Assembly: GCA_014529385.2 (NCBI GenBank)
Contig: CM043959.1
Coordinates: 15,090,309-15,154,308, forward strand
From: Adiantum capillus-veneris
Taxonomy: Eukaryota > Streptophyta > Polypodiopsida > Polypodiales > Pteridaceae
Direction of reading: 5' to 3'
Length of the DNA stretch: 64,000 nucleotides
Shown in pieces: positions 10,666 to 24,456 of the stretch; within the stretch, counting starts at the first letter, position 1, and each line of letters starts with the position of its first letter. The translations under genes and the position numbers were made by a program. The notes under the pieces are model-generated. The model was not told the DNA's origin and searched no databases. It saw only the letters and a list, made by a program, of their open reading frames with translations.

Positions 10666-11847
10666 TGTCGGAATGTGTGTGGTCTAGCTGGGAAGGTGCA
10701 GAATCTCTGGCTGTGAGAGTTCATGATGAAAGTCACAAACACTTTAAGATAAATCATTTATGGAAAATCACTAACTCTCTTTCTAAAGATGACTAGAAAT
10801 CTAAGAGCGTTCGTGACAAGATAGTCACAAACCCTCTCCCCTATTATGCTTGGAAATTGCTTGGTTTCGTAGATGAGTTTGTGATGAAATGATCACCAAC
10901 TCACATCCAAATTTACTTAAGAAGAGCAATTAAGAACACTAAACTTTCAGCCATGAAACTTAGAAGCACAACTTTCAATCAAAACCTAAACCTCTTTCAT
11001 GGTATCATGTAGCCTCGCCCCCAATTACATAGTTGTAACATCAAACAGTTGAAAGGAATACACGAGCTTCCACCTTCATGGAGACCATTTTCTGAATTTG
11101 CAGAGATTTAAGAGCTTCTAAAGTGAAGCCCACACACCATTTTGATAAGGGGAAACTCTAATTCACTCCCTCATAAGCTCAGAATCAAGATTACGAAGAG
11201 GCGGGATTGCCCTATACATAGATTGAGCAACCATGGAAGCCATTGCAAAATAGAGGAAAAATGCAGGTTTTTCTGGTAAAAAGAAGCCCTCTCTCTCTTA
11301 CCCACAGAATTATCAGCTGATGTGTCAATTTTTGGGCCATTTTGTCACTTTGGACCAAAACTAGGTCATTTTCAAGTCATTTTTGACCCAAAAAATGCCA
11401 TTTTTGATGCAAAAAATCCCAAACGGAGTAAAAAAAATCCCTAGATTTATGGGATCACTTGCATAAGCATAAAAAGCATAGATAAGCATCATTTTTTTAA
11501 AATCAATATACCATTTTGGGTCACTTTCCATGCAATTCAACGACGCCTATTAGCTGTTATTTTTGGCAGTTTTTGCCCGCATCAGTCTTTATAGGCGAGA
11601 TGAGTGTGCCACCATGAAACACTTGGAATATTTACATTTTCAAACCAAGTTATAAATCTTATCAAGTGGAAAATCACGCAAAGGCGGCACGATTCCTTGG
11701 ATAAATATGCACATGATAGCGACCGCAGTAGCCGCTTTAGCATAAATCACAAAATGTACATTATTGCTTTTCTTTCCATGCATCGAGAAGTGTCAAAAGT
11801 GAGGTGAATGTTTTTATTTCACACTATGTACGTGCCATGGAACGACA
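10666..11847 (-). repeat. 3' LTR of nested Ty3/gypsy element
   Basis: This 1,182-bp LTR matches the copy at 16,006-17,211 along its length with scattered substitutions and small indels. The last bases before the internal region, ACGACA then TCCACCCCCTCTGAA, place the minus-strand polypurine tract at 11,848-11,862. Confidence 0.85.
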
Positions 11848-11906
11848 TCCACCCCCTCTGAACCTTCACATCCTCGGGCATGTGCCAACATTTTCCTTAT
11901 GTAAGT

Positions 11907-12242
11907 TTAATCGTCACTAAGATCCACAAATATTTGGATGTCATTTTCATCTTCTGCAAAGTCTGGAAGATCATCCTCTGCTTCTTTATCCTCATCTGTA
12001 GAAATGTCATTAGGTTCTTTATCATCGCCTTGTTGTGAATCAAAAGGATCATTATCATGTTTCCTCTTGAACATCTTGATTCTTTTGCATGCTATGGGAA
12101 TTTTAAGCTCTATTCCATCGAGCCCCCTCAAAGTATATGTAGCATTTCCATGCACATGTTTGACAACATAGGGACCAAACCACCTTTTTGCAAATTTTCT
12201 TTGTGTGGTGTGCTGGTTGTCAAGGCTACTGTCATACATTAG
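11907..12242 (-). pseudogene. Ty3/gypsy integrase C-terminal region
   Basis: The minus-strand frame reads KFAKRWFGPYVVKHVHGNATY and L-x-G-x-E-L-K-I-P, the C-terminal integrase fold that follows the catalytic core in Ty3/gypsy polyproteins, then a strongly acidic tail (EDKEAEDDLPDFAEDEND). It ends about 60 bp before the 3' LTR. It is in a separate frame from the integrase core upstream, so the polyprotein is broken. Confidence 0.7.
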
Positions 12243-12453
12243 GACTCAATCACCCTCTTCAATAGGCTTTGGTTGAAGCCTATGTCTTTTATCAAACCTG
12301 TCTGTATTCTTTAGTCTTGCATCCTTCAATCAAGCTTTTGCAATGTCTATAGCTTCCTTTCTTCTTTCCAATTGTTTTATGCCCAAAGCAAGTAGATTCT
12401 CTCTACTTACACCATCTTCCCAAGGTAACATGTTCCAAGTAGGAACTACATCC

Positions 12454-13083
12454 TCAATTGGCAATTGGCATGACTGGCTTCTGACCATACATCAATTCAG
12501 TAGCCATGTAACCAGTCACTGAGCTATGAGTTGTACGGTCAGCCCATAAAGCATATGGTAGAAACCTTGGCCATTCACGCATTCTTCCTTTGCATGCCTT
12601 AGCCAAAGCTTTGACAATAGGAGGATGTCCTCTTTCACTTTTTCCATTTCCCTCTGGATTATAAGCACAAGTTAGGGCTAGCTTGATACCAATTCTTGTA
12701 AGGAAATCCCTTGCTTCATCTGCATCTAACTCACCTCTATCAACAACTATCTTTCCCACACAGCCATAGCGAAAAATTACATCTTCAAGCAAAAATTTAC
12801 AAACAGCTTCTGTAGCTTTTGTCCTCAATGCACGCCCTTCTACTTGGTTTGTCTCATTTATAGTGCATGGCTAATGGGCATGTAGGATGCAATCCATCAC
12901 AATGGCATACATTGGAATACATTTGGCATGTGACAAAGACTCCACAAAATCTGCTACATCCTTATACATGCCTTTCCACCAATATCTTCTTTCACTTTGA
13001 AAATAGTAGCCCATACACCTCGATGTCCAGCATATAGGTTTCATGAAGCTCTTTGATAATTTTGAGCTGAATAGGCTTATCAC
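12454..13083 (-). pseudogene. Ty3/gypsy integrase, zinc-binding and catalytic core
   Basis: The minus strand carries a decayed HHCC-type N-terminus (12,871-13,083) and a core with VVDRGELDADEARDFLTRIG, then YNPEGNGKSERGH and VKALAKACKGRMREW, which match the second Asp and the Glu of the DDE integrase core. Integrase would insert the element's cDNA into the genome. The frame is interrupted near 12,830-12,870, so no intact enzyme is made. Confidence 0.75.
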
Positions 13084-13303
13084 ATACTACTCACAATGGA
13101 GTCCCATCTCTTCTTTAGGATGTTTCCATAAGTAGCCATCCCTCAAGAAGAATCCATATGCTTTCTTTCTGATCCTTTTGAATTCTGATTTAGTCCAATC
13201 ATTTTGCTTTTATAAAGTACTTAGGTAGCAACCTATGAGCAACCATTCATCCTCATAGAACTCCTCTAAAAAGGACTGAAGTGAAGATACAATGCATATA
13301 TCA

Positions 13304-14044
13304 TCACACTTTGCATGAGAAATTGTAGAATTTTGTGCCCACATCAATCATATCATTCTCATTTTCATACCTTGCCCTTGAAAGCATATTTTCCATTGAA
13401 TTATCTTTTCCTGCAATGTGATTCAATTCTGGGTTCAAGGACTTTATATAAGCAATCCACCTAAGCATAGCAATATCAGGAGTAGAGCAGCTTGCAATCA
13501 TCCCTAGAAGTGGTAAGCAATCGGTCTCCACAACTACAGATGCTCCAATGAAGTACTCTTTGTCACACTTTAATGTTGTAACCACCCCCCATAAATCCCT
13601 TTTTACATGTGGATATGCTCTTTGGCGAGAGCTTAGAACCTTGGCCCCAAAGCTCACCACATACATGTGTTTCTCTTCATCGTCTTGTCCTATTTCCCAT
13701 TGGATTCCCGTTGGACTAGTGTCCACTGTCACAATCACCGGTCTTCCACACTCATAGTCAATCTTGCTCAAAGTTGGTGAAGACAACAACAATTGCTTCA
13801 ACTTTCTCATGGATTTTACATGTACATCATTCCATTGAAACCTTTGGTTCTTCCTTAGCAATTGATAGAGAGGATCTGCGACATGTGCAGAATGTGGAAT
13901 CCATATGAGATAGAAGACACATGCACCTAGAAACCTTCTTACCTCTGTGGTATTTACGCATAATTCCTTCATCCTCTGTATTGCATCCACTTTAGTTGGA
14001 CAAGGTCGGCGACCATGAGGACTACAAAGATGTCCCACTATCAA
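13304..14044 (-). pseudogene. Ty3/gypsy RT thumb and RNase H
   Basis: This 246-residue open frame has the RT connection (RRFLGACVFYLIWIPHSAHV, then LYQLLRKNQRFQW) and an RNase H domain with IVTVDTSPTGIQWEIG, SSRQRAYPHVKRDLW, ETDCLPLLG and a terminal NHIAGKDNSMENMLSRARY. RNase H removes the RNA strand of the hybrid during reverse transcription. It is the longest intact piece of the element. Confidence 0.82.
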
Positions 14045-14099
14045 TATTTCTTCAACCCTTACACTGACTTTTGTCTAGATAATGTAAGGTTCACATCTT

Positions 14100-14839
14100 C
14101 CAGCCTTGTTAAAATTCTATCACAATCATTGATGTGGTTTGCCACATATTTACGGCACCCCTCGAATCCAGAGCCTCATCTTTTTTAGCTAAGTCACATC
14201 CTTTGATTGGCACGTCATCAAGAAAAGGCATTGTAATTTGAGGTATGAAGTCACGTAGGACTTTGTTCATACCGTTCATCATGTGTGCAACCGAGTTGGT
14301 TTCTCCTTGCGATAAGGTGCACACAAGGGCGTTCTCATGGTAGTCAAGTCCCTGCTTTCCTTTGCTAGTTGGAACTGATCATACCCTGAGTACAAATCCC
14401 CCATAGAATATATTACCCTTCTTGCAAATTGTTTCTGCAAACTCATCTACAATTGGTCCTATACCCATATTCCTGATTGTGACTTTGTTGGCAGGCTTCA
14501 TGTCTTGAATGAAGCGTAGAGCTCCATTTTTCTTTGGTACAGTGAACCATCTGCTTGAGTAGGGGGACATGAAGGTTCCAAAATCCCCATCTTTATATTT
14601 TCATTGAGTAAATCTATAAGCTTTGGCAAGAGTGATTTTGGCATTGGAATTGGTCGTAGATTCCAAGGCACATGAGATACATTGAATATTACCATTGGTT
14701 CGACTATAGATGGATCCACATACCCTATCTCATGTGGCTCAAATGCAAAAGATTTTCCATGTTTGAAGAGTGTCTGTTCAAAGCATTTTCTTTTAATCTC
14801 TACCAAGGAGTCATTGCTTCCAACTTTTAACATCTTCAA
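14100..14839 (-). pseudogene. Ty3/gypsy reverse transcriptase palm and fingers
   Basis: Three broken minus-strand frames together give IPMPKSLLPKLIDLL, PYSSRWFTVPKKNGALRFIQ, TLSQGETNSVAHMM and the active-site box MPFLDDVPIKGC. The first catalytic Asp segment, normally D-x-Y-S-G-Y-D, has decayed to FYGGFVLRV, so the enzyme is dead even apart from its frameshifts. The sequence type suits Ty3/gypsy rather than Ty1/copia. Confidence 0.8.
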
Positions 14840-14845
14840 TGACTC

Positions 14846-16005
14846 TTACGTAAACTTGTGTCCAATTCTTTTTGGATCTCGGAGACTAGGTTGCAAAGAA
14901 GCATGATCCATCTTTTCCTTGCAATCTGTAGGCAAAGCCAATGCCATTGGTTTCACCTTATTTGCTATAGTCTTGTACTTTGTCTCCACTTGTACTTCTA
15001 GATCTTTTTGCACATTGAAGCACTCCTCATCTTTGAAAGACTCAATGATCCTATACATGTCCATAGAAGCTACTTTTACCACGTTATTTTCTTGTTGAAA
15101 ACTAGAACCTGTTATAGCATTGAGATCACCCATAGTATCTACAAAAAAACCTCTTCAAAAACACCTGAAATGTACTCGTCTTCATCTAGCAAATCATGGT
15201 TTTTGTATTTTCTCTATACACTATTTACATATTGTTTGTCCTTTCTTTAAATATCCAAGCATTATAAAAGATACTGATCATCCTTTGCTACTAGGGCACC
15301 TGTAGAAAAAGGTTCGTCTCCCTTCGGATCAGGCAAGAACCTTTTTCTTCCTGTACCACTGCACTCAAAGGCCCACTGCTTGTAGGAAAAGTTCTACCTT
15401 CTCCCTATCCAAGGAAGCTTGTTCAGTTTGTGATAGTTGAGCATAGCTTGTTCAATTTGTGATAGTTGAGCATAGTGTCGCTCAAACTCTTTGAGAAGTT
15501 TTGTAGCAGAAACCCCTTATTTAGGCTCTGCAACCCAATCTAAGAAATTTATTTTGGTCACCCTCTCAGAGTCCTCCATAAAGTAGTCTTCTTTTAGAGA
15601 AAGCTTGAATTCCTCCCAATTTCTTCCATGAGCATTTTGAATTGCCCTAATATGGTCTCTGATCTCTGGGACACAAACTAGCTCAAAACTTCAAACCACG
15701 TCTTCCTCACACACTTGGTTCAACTCCATTTCCTTCATATTATCTCATAGATACTTTGTGATGTCCTTGCCATCAAACTGGTCAATTCTCTTCACAATGG
15801 ACTGCAGTGCTTTGGTGGTTGAAATCTAGCTTCTTTCCGCTGCTTGTTGTTGCTGCATATACATGGCAAATGCTTGAAACATCTGCATGACTGCAAGATC
15901 AAAGTACATCCCACGTGTCTCTAGATTTTCATCCATGGCTAACAAAGTGTTTAGATCAATTCACAAACTCCCACCCCAGCAACTTTGCGTCGGGTTCACC
16001 AGAAT
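14846..16005 (-). pseudogene. gag/protease region and primer-binding site of nested Ty3/gypsy
   Basis: This region should hold gag and protease but only a 95-residue fragment (14,846-15,133) stays open and no zinc knuckle or D-S/T-G motif was recognised. Just inside the 5' LTR, at about 15,988-16,001 on the minus strand, TGGTGAACCCGACG begins with TGG as a primer-binding site should, five bases from the LTR; the matching tRNA was not identified. Confidence 0.5.
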
Positions 16006-17211
16006 TGTCGGAATGTGTGCGGTCTAGCTGGGAAGATGCAGAATCTCTGGCTGTGAGAGTTCATGATGAAAGTCACAAACACTTTAAGATAAAGAGTTTA
16101 TGGAAAATCACCAACTCTCTTTCTAAAGATGTATAGAAATCTAAGAGCGTTCGTGACAAGATAGTCACAAACCCTCTCCCCCCCTATTATGCTTGGAAAT
16201 TGCTTGTTTTCATAGACGAGTTCGTGATGAAATGATCACCAATTCACATTGAAATTTATTAAAAAAGAGAAATTAATAACACTAAAATTTCAGCCATTAA
16301 ACTTCAACTCTCATAGAAGCACAACTTTCAATCAAAACCCAAACCTCTTTCATGGTATCATGTAGCTTCACCCCCAGTTACATAGTCGTAACATCAAATA
16401 GCTGAAAGGAGTGCAAGAGCTTCCACCTTCATGGAGACCATTTTATGAATTTGTAGAGATTTAAGAGCTTTTAAAGTGAAGCCCACACACCATTTTGATA
16501 AGGGAAAACCCTAATACACTCCCTCACAAGCCCAAATACAAGATTACGAAGAGGTGGGATTGCCCTACACATCGATTGAGCAACCATGGAAGCCATTGCA
16601 CACTAGAGAAAAAATGAAGGTTTTTTCTGTAAAAATCAGCCCTCTCTCTCTTACCCACCGTATTCTCAGCTGATGTGTCAATTTTTGGGCCATTTTGCCA
16701 CTTTGGACCAAAACTAGGTCATTTTCAACTCATTTTTGACCCAAAAAATGCCATTTTTGATGCGAAAAAGTCCCAAACGGAGTCAGAAAAATTCCTAAAT
16801 TTGTGGGATCACTTACATAATCATAAAAAGCATAGAAAAGCATCATTTTTCATCAATATACCATTTTGGGTCACTTTCCATGCAATCCTGCAACGACGCT
16901 TATTAGCTGCTTTTTTGGCAGTTTTTGCCCGCATCAGTCTTTATAGGCGAGATGAGTGTGCCACCATAAAACACTTGGAATATGTATATTTTCAAACCAA
17001 ATTAACAATCTTATCAAGTGGGAAAGCACACAAAGGTGCCACATCCAGGGCCAGGATTCCCCGGATAGGTATGCACATGATAGCGACCGTAGTAGCCGCT
17101 TTAGCATATATCACAATATGTACATTATTGCTTTTTTTTCCATGCATCGAGAAGTGTCAAAAGTAAGGTGAATGTTTTTATTTCACACTATGTACGTGCC
17201 ACGGCACGACA
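16006..17211 (-). repeat. 5' LTR of nested Ty3/gypsy element
   Basis: This 1,206-bp LTR is homologous to 10,666-11,847. Short open frames within it are shadows and not separate genes. Confidence 0.85.
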
Positions 17212-17480
17212 ACATTGCACCACATCGTGAGTGGTTTAGCACTTTCTCTAGTGGGAGCTTTGGTTGTGTACATGATGGTTCGGTGTTTGACATTGCAGGT
17301 GCAGGAGATGTTTGCTTATCATTATCTAGTGGTGCATCCTATATGTTATGATGTATGCAATACGTTTCTCAGCTAAAACAAAGTTTGATCTCAATGAGAC
17401 AATTAACAGATTGTGGGCATTAGATACTGCTTATTGAGTAGTTGTTCCAGATACATTAAGGATCATGCTAGTGATTGGAG
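17212..17480 (+). pseudogene. Ty1/copia protease region, 3' part after the nested insertion
   Basis: The plus strand resumes the copia polyprotein with I-A-P-H-R-E-W-F-S-T-F, then FDIAGAGDVCLSLSSGASY and a broken QYVSQLKQSLISMRQL. These match the copia pre-integrase segment (H-R-x-W-F, G-x-G, V-P-x-L-K-x-N-L-I-S). 17,480-18,680 contains nothing else recognisable, so integrase and RT of this copy have been lost. Confidence 0.6.
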
Positions 17481-18686
17481 ATTGATTGTCAGAGAAGCCG
17501 GAGTGTCTTGGTATATCCTATGCATGCATTTGAGGTACGAGACAACATAGTTTTGATTTTGTTGTTGGCATGTGATAAGCAAGAGACAAGACATGTTAGC
17601 TTCGCTAGTGAGCTTCAATATTCTTAGGAGACAGAGCATAGTTGTGCAGGACATGTCAATAGACTCTTTAGGAGGAATCCTAAAAACAAAGTGTATTTTG
17701 ATCCACTTTAAGCATCACAATGAGAGGATGAAAGTATGTGTTTCTATCTGACTCAAACATTTTTGTTTAATGTCAATATTTTAATGGTTTAATTATAGTG
17801 TGTATGGAGATTTTCTAGGATTTATGCATTCTATTTAATACTTTATTTGTATATGATATGGTGTCTACACCTTAGCATTGGCCATGTGGAGAGCAAAATA
17901 GGAAAATAGTTTAATTTGTAAATCATGGTAATTGCGTAAAAGATAAGTGTGGTGTTGAGTGTGGCATCCCACATTTTTTTATAGATAGCATCTTTGTAGG
18001 TAACCCAACATGACAAAGTTGATGGATGTTCTCAAACCAAGGTGGACATTCAACAGGAAAATAATTTTTTACAACTTGAAGACCCAATCCCTCCAATACC
18101 AAAAATCTCTCATTTATAAAATCTTTGTCTTGCTATATTTTAATATGTTAGTTGAGGGTCAAGGAATATGAGTAGATATCATGCAAGCAAGTTGGATAAA
18201 TACGTGACATTGTAGGTTCAATGCCAATATACTCTCGTCGAAAATATCATAGCCATATTCATGTGTGGCGAAGACGTCTCATTCTTGTATTAGTTCGCAA
18301 CGTACCATTGAACACCTTCATTTCCAAGCCTTCTCATTTTGAGACAACCATTTAGGCACAGACCAAGCAAAATATTTGGTACTACCTTTTGTGAAAAAGC
18401 TTAGAGCATGGTCACACTATCAATTACCTCTTGTAATAATGCCCCCATGGTCATGCGAGAAGGCTTTGAGCATAGTAGACCTGTGCAACGGCTTTTGCAA
18501 CTATGCCTTGCAAAATATTAAATGGGTTCGAGTGTTGTAGCCTTTATAAGATGTGGGATGCTGCGATTTTGAGGATTGGTTACGTTGCCTTCTCTGTGTG
18601 TGTGTGTGCACGTCAGTGTGGAGTGCTAGAGAGTCCAAATTTTGTAAGAACAACAATTTGATCAAACTTCCCATCCCGCTTGGATC
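17481..18686. other. stretch with no recognisable gene
   Basis: No gene, LTR or TIR could be supported. It is AT-rich sequence between the copia relic and the microsatellite cluster. Confidence 0.35.
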
Positions 18687-19273
<587 letters not shown>

Positions 19274-19651
19274 GACACGTTGACATCTGCGGCTAGAGAG
19301 AGATTACATCAAGCATATAAAGTTGCAATAACGATGGGTTATATCAAACTATAGACCAACAATATGAATGGAGGTCCTGCATCATCCCTTTTGCTCCGTA
19401 GCCGGTGCACAATGGGCTGGCCCCTCAAAAGTAGGAGAACAACCAAGAAAGATTTTTTCATCTGCTATTCAAAGTCCTCCCCCATGTACTCTCTTGGAGC
19501 TCCTTTTGATGATTGCTCATTGCAGACTATATTTGTCGAGGATGCAAATGTTTTGGGAGAAGGTGTTTCCAAGGTTGATCATGGTGTGCCCTCCTCAAAT
19601 ACTCCTGCTTGGGGGTATGCTACTACTATCAGCTGTTTTTTGTGGTTGTGC

Positions 19652-19653
<2 letters not shown>

Positions 19654-19745
<92 letters not shown>
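19654..19745. repeat. (GA)n microsatellite, 46 units
   Basis: An uninterrupted GA run lies within an otherwise open plus-strand frame (19,364-19,915), adding an Arg-Glu repeat to it. The run splits a short unknown N-terminal part from a Cys-rich segment that may belong to a receptor kinase relic. Confidence 0.95.
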
Positions 19746-19747
<2 letters not shown>

Positions 19748-19782
19748 TGCAACTTCTACTCTTCACTGAATGTGTGTAATAT

Positions 19783-20400
19783 CAATACTACAATGGTGAA
19801 TGCTGGTGCCTCAAATTGTGGTAGTTACCAAGACTGCAAATGCACGAAAGGTTGCCAGTTCGAATTCCTTGATGATGCTACCTCTTGCAATGTTTATGAT
19901 GGTAAGGCCTTGTAAGATTTTCAGCATTCACTTGATTTTATAGCAGGTGTCCTGAATGTTGCACTCAAAATTGCACTTGGAATAGTGAGAGAAATAAATA
20001 AGATAGCCATCACGTTTTTTGGCAAAACAATTGTAGCGTCATATTATGTCCTATTTTCTAACTACAAATTGTTGGAAAATACTTGTTATGTTTGGAGGAA
20101 TATGTGTCGAAGACTTTCTATTCCTTATTATCATTTGTTGCTTTGCCTATCTGTGTGGGAGGAGATCGATGAGGAATCCTAAGTTGAAAAGGAGGGATCT
20201 ATTGGAAAGACAGTCTTCAGACATTGCAGACAATATTGGCGAGTCGATGCTGATTGACCTAGTTGGTCAATCAAAACGTCTAATGGAGTATTCATAAAAG
20301 TTTATAGAATCTGATACATGCTCCTTCACCAACTTAGTGGACAAGAGAGGATTTGGAGTGGTTTTCAAAGGGGAACTTGCTGCATCAAGAGATAAAAAAT
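19783..20400 (+). pseudogene. receptor-like kinase relic (Cys-rich ectodomain, TM, start of kinase)
   Basis: In order there are a Cys-rich segment (NCGSYQDCKCTKGCQFEF), a frameshift, a hydrophobic segment FLFLIIICCFAYLCG followed by basic residues, a juxtamembrane part, and after an in-frame stop at 20,295 the segment FTNLVDKRGFGVVFKGELA. That last piece matches kinase subdomain I (G-x-G-x-x-G-x-V-F-K-G), with the first Gly changed. The rest of the kinase domain is missing beyond 20,400. This order is that of a plant receptor-like kinase. Stops, a frameshift and truncation mark it as a pseudogene. Confidence 0.5.
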
Positions 20401-21469
20401 AAGATGCACAATTCCTCCACTTCCAAGCTATCACTTTACATTTCATGCAGAAGTTTTGTTGTCAAGCTGCTCTTTAAAGTTTTTTAACTGCCCAAAATAA
20501 GTCACATGGAGTTATAAGTTTATATTTTGAAGGTTTTCATACCTTCAAATCTAAAACTTAGGGGAAAATTTTAAAATTTGCAGGTGATATCGCACTAAAC
20601 CTATATTTTTGTATAGTACTTGAGACCTTTGTCATCCTTGCAATGGTAAAGTTGCAAAGTAGGAGGAAAAAACCAAGACCCAACAAGGTTTGTGATTATA
20701 TGAAGATCAACACTACCATTTTGTAGTTGTTATATTTGGAAAGAAGATAGAAAATACCACTCAATAGATACCTAGGACTTGAAATCCATGATGTAAGCAT
20801 TATGCAAGCAATCAAATACTATTGAGATTGACTTGAAACATTATAGCCTTTGATTCCATTCTATAAAACCAACTCAGTTATCAATTATCTATGATGCAAT
20901 AGGTATTACCAGAGTCTGTGCAGACAAAGATAGAGCGGGTCTGCTCCCTAGAGACACAAGTAGAGATTATGGATATGGAATTCTTTCATATGCGCATGCT
21001 AGAAGCTAAAGAGTTGATGTGAGGACACATAGTGCCTCATATGGATGAGAGGAACACAGCCATCTCAGTGTCGGCGATGACACATCCATATGTGATGGGT
21101 AGTCCTTATGATGCAATGCATGCAGATAGCAGTGAGAAGGCTAGTACAACCAGGTTTGTGAAAAATTTTGTCAATTTTCAGCCGTCTCATGTACGAACTA
21201 CTAGTGTAGAGTCCCAACTAAGCAACTACAATGGGAGCATTTGTAGCAAGGAATGTCAGTTGTACAATGACTAACGCTGGCATGATGCATTGTGGAGCTA
21301 TGCATACCATACAGAGTTGTCTATGGGGTTTGCATGCAGGCTCTAGCATGGATATGCACGCTCGCCTATCACTAAAGCCGATATGGCTACATGTAATCAA
21401 GTGAGAAAGATAGTGGACGTAAGCTTAGTAGCACCCACTTATTGGTACATTCACCTCTAAGTGAGAGGT
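20401..21469. other. stretch with no recognisable gene
   Basis: An 80-codon open frame at 21,032-21,274 has no motif I recognise. No TE ends were seen. Confidence 0.35.
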
Positions 21470-21612
21470 TGTTGGGTTGAAAACAATGTGCCTTTGTGTA
21501 GGGCCAAACATCTGTTATCCAGCCATCCACTCTGAGGTCTGGTCCGAGGTCTGGTCCACCCACAAAATACTCTCTTGCTCTTCCCCTTCCCCGCACATGC
21601 ATGCATGCATCC
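21470..21612 (+). repeat. relative of the 6.2-kb LTR-like segment
   Basis: The order of blocks TGCCTTTG, AGGGCCAAACATC, CCACCCACA, CTCTTCCCCTTCC and GCATGCATCCGG follows that of 6230-6432, with a shorter middle that lacks the 34-bp palindrome. It may be a solo LTR or a fragment. A long (GA)n follows immediately. Confidence 0.45.
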
Positions 21613-21638
21613 GGACATTGCGCACTCATTACCCATAT

Positions 21639-21766
<128 letters not shown>

Positions 21767-22040
21767 GAAAGGAGCAAAAATTATAGTGGCCTCTTCAATG
21801 CGACCCACATCCTCCTCTATGAAGATCAATCATGGCACACATGCAAGTAAGTGCATCTCTTGTATATGGGGCAATCGAGGATATTTAAAGGTGAGGAGTT
21901 CCTCACTTAGAATAATTATGTTTGTGTGTGTGAGTATATACTATTATGAAGTGTTTTGGCTAGGGTTCATATCATGGTATTTGATTTACAAAATAAATCC
22001 TTGATCCTGCTCCCCTCTCTCCCCTTTGGCAACCCCATTT

Positions 22041-22941
<901 letters not shown>

Positions 22942-22946
22942 ACTTC

Positions 22947-24443
22947 CGTCATAAAATCTAATATCTAGCCAAACCATATGATCTTCTCATATTAAACCGA
23001 TCATTTAATGTGGGAGAATAAATGGGAACAAGGGTTAGAATATAGACATGTGCTTAGAGATCTATCTCAACATGGGGCCAATGGTAAAGGGGTCCAAATG
23101 AGAGATGGTTTTTCAAAGAGCAAGGCTAGATAATGGAGCTTAAATACATTAGGGTTATCTTCATTAAAGACCTCCATATGGTTAGTGTTAAAAGTCCTTT
23201 GACCTTAGGCAAGCTAGGGCTGTGCTTGAGGTGGGAACCCGGCTGTTGAGGTGCTTGTCGTGCTTGCTGACTACGGTGCTTGAGGCGCTGAATGACTAAG
23301 GTGCTAAGGTGCTCCATGAATAAGGTGCTTGAGGGGTTAAGGTGTTCAAAAGTCAAATCATATCCCTACTCATGAGGGGGCGAGCCCTCTTTGTAGGATC
23401 TAGAGAGAGAACACACACACTCTCACACAAGGCAAGCTTGGTATAAAGAAAGCAAATAGGACACTTGTCAAGGTCCTCTTCATGTTGCCCTCATAGTGTG
23501 CCTAAACCTATTGGTTGGCCTCCCAAAGGGTCCAATGATAATTTAGTTAATCTAATTAATTGTTTATGCATTTATCAAGTCCTCTCTCTCAAAGGGGAAA
23601 GAGGGACACTTGTCCCAAGGCTACCCTTGTTGCTTGATATGCACTAAGCATGAGGAGGTGCAATCAAGTGCAAGCTAGTGCTAGAAGAGGGGGTCGACCA
23701 AAGCAAGGAGGGGGCTAGCTTGGGGGTACACACTCCCACACACCATACAACACTCATTGTGTGAGTCGCAAAGTGCAAGAGCTCCATCTCCTTCTTCAAG
23801 CTTGTAGAGAAGTTGAGAGCCTACACCAACACTCTTTGCTATGGAATGCAAATCCAACCAAGAGCCATGCTTCAATGCTTAAGCTTGCCATCTTCTCCAT
23901 CTTCATTACTATGCTATTATGTATGCTAGAAAGAAGAGTGATGATAAGTGAGGAACTATTTCTTTCTCCTATGAATGTTTTTTCTTCCTCTTCCCTATCC
24001 TCATTTCCCGCTATCTCTCTCCACCTTTGAAGGTGTTTGAGGCCTTGGGACTCAGTCTGGGGATGGTTAATTCTTTTTACAAAGCCTATGCTATGCTCGT
24101 GATGCTTGAAGCTTTCCATCTTCATTGCATCACCTAGGTCACAAGGAACACAAAGATTGTATTGTACCAAGTCTCTCTTGATGGGAGAATCTATAATACA
24201 AAAGCCTATTTGAGGGGGGACCGGCTCCACATAAATCTAGTCCTGAGTTGTTGTCAAGTTCTCTAAACTCTCTCTCTCTCTCTTGCAAAATTATTGTTCA
24301 TGCCAAGTTAATTAAGTAATATGGCTATGTTGCTACCACTAATTAAGTTCACCCTCTATGTTCTCAAAGTAGTCTCATAAAAATACTCACTCTAGTTCTC
24401 TTAATTTTGGTATTCTCAAAGTTCATAGGCCATTTCCATTACA
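22947..24443 (+). repeat. 5' LTR of the chromovirus
   Basis: This 1,497-bp LTR ends CATTTCCATTACA. Its first base pair reads CG where the 3' LTR reads TG, so the terminal T has mutated. It contains a short minisatellite based on AAGGTGCTTGAGG near 23,225-23,350. Open frames in it are shadows. Confidence 0.88.
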
Positions 24444-24444
24444 T

Positions 24445-24456
24445 TGGAATCAGAGC
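24445..24456 (+). other. primer-binding site (tRNA-iMet type)
   Basis: TGGAATCAGAGC lies one base inside the 5' LTR and differs at one position from the usual TGGTATCAGAGC. This fixes the element's orientation. Confidence 0.8.

Larger units (their letters stand above)
10666..17211 (-). mobile_element. nested Ty3/gypsy LTR retrotransposon (~6.5 kb)
   Basis: Two LTRs of about 1.2 kb (10,666-11,847 and 16,006-17,211) bracket minus-strand pol genes. Each LTR begins TGTCGGAATGTG and ends ACGACA. Flanking bases ACGT (10,662-10,665) and ACAT (17,212-17,215) are a probable 4-bp target duplication with one change. A polypurine tract (AGAGGGGGTGGA on the minus strand) abuts the left LTR, which is therefore the 3' LTR. 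Gene order on the minus strand is gag-like, reverse transcriptase, RNase H, integrase. Stops and frameshifts make it inactive. It sits inside a Ty1/copia relic. Confidence 0.88.

Noticed and set aside
23796-24230. 144-codon minus-strand gene in the chromovirus LTR
   Set aside because: It lies wholly in the LTR, the matching region of the other LTR is not open in the same way, and it has no motif.
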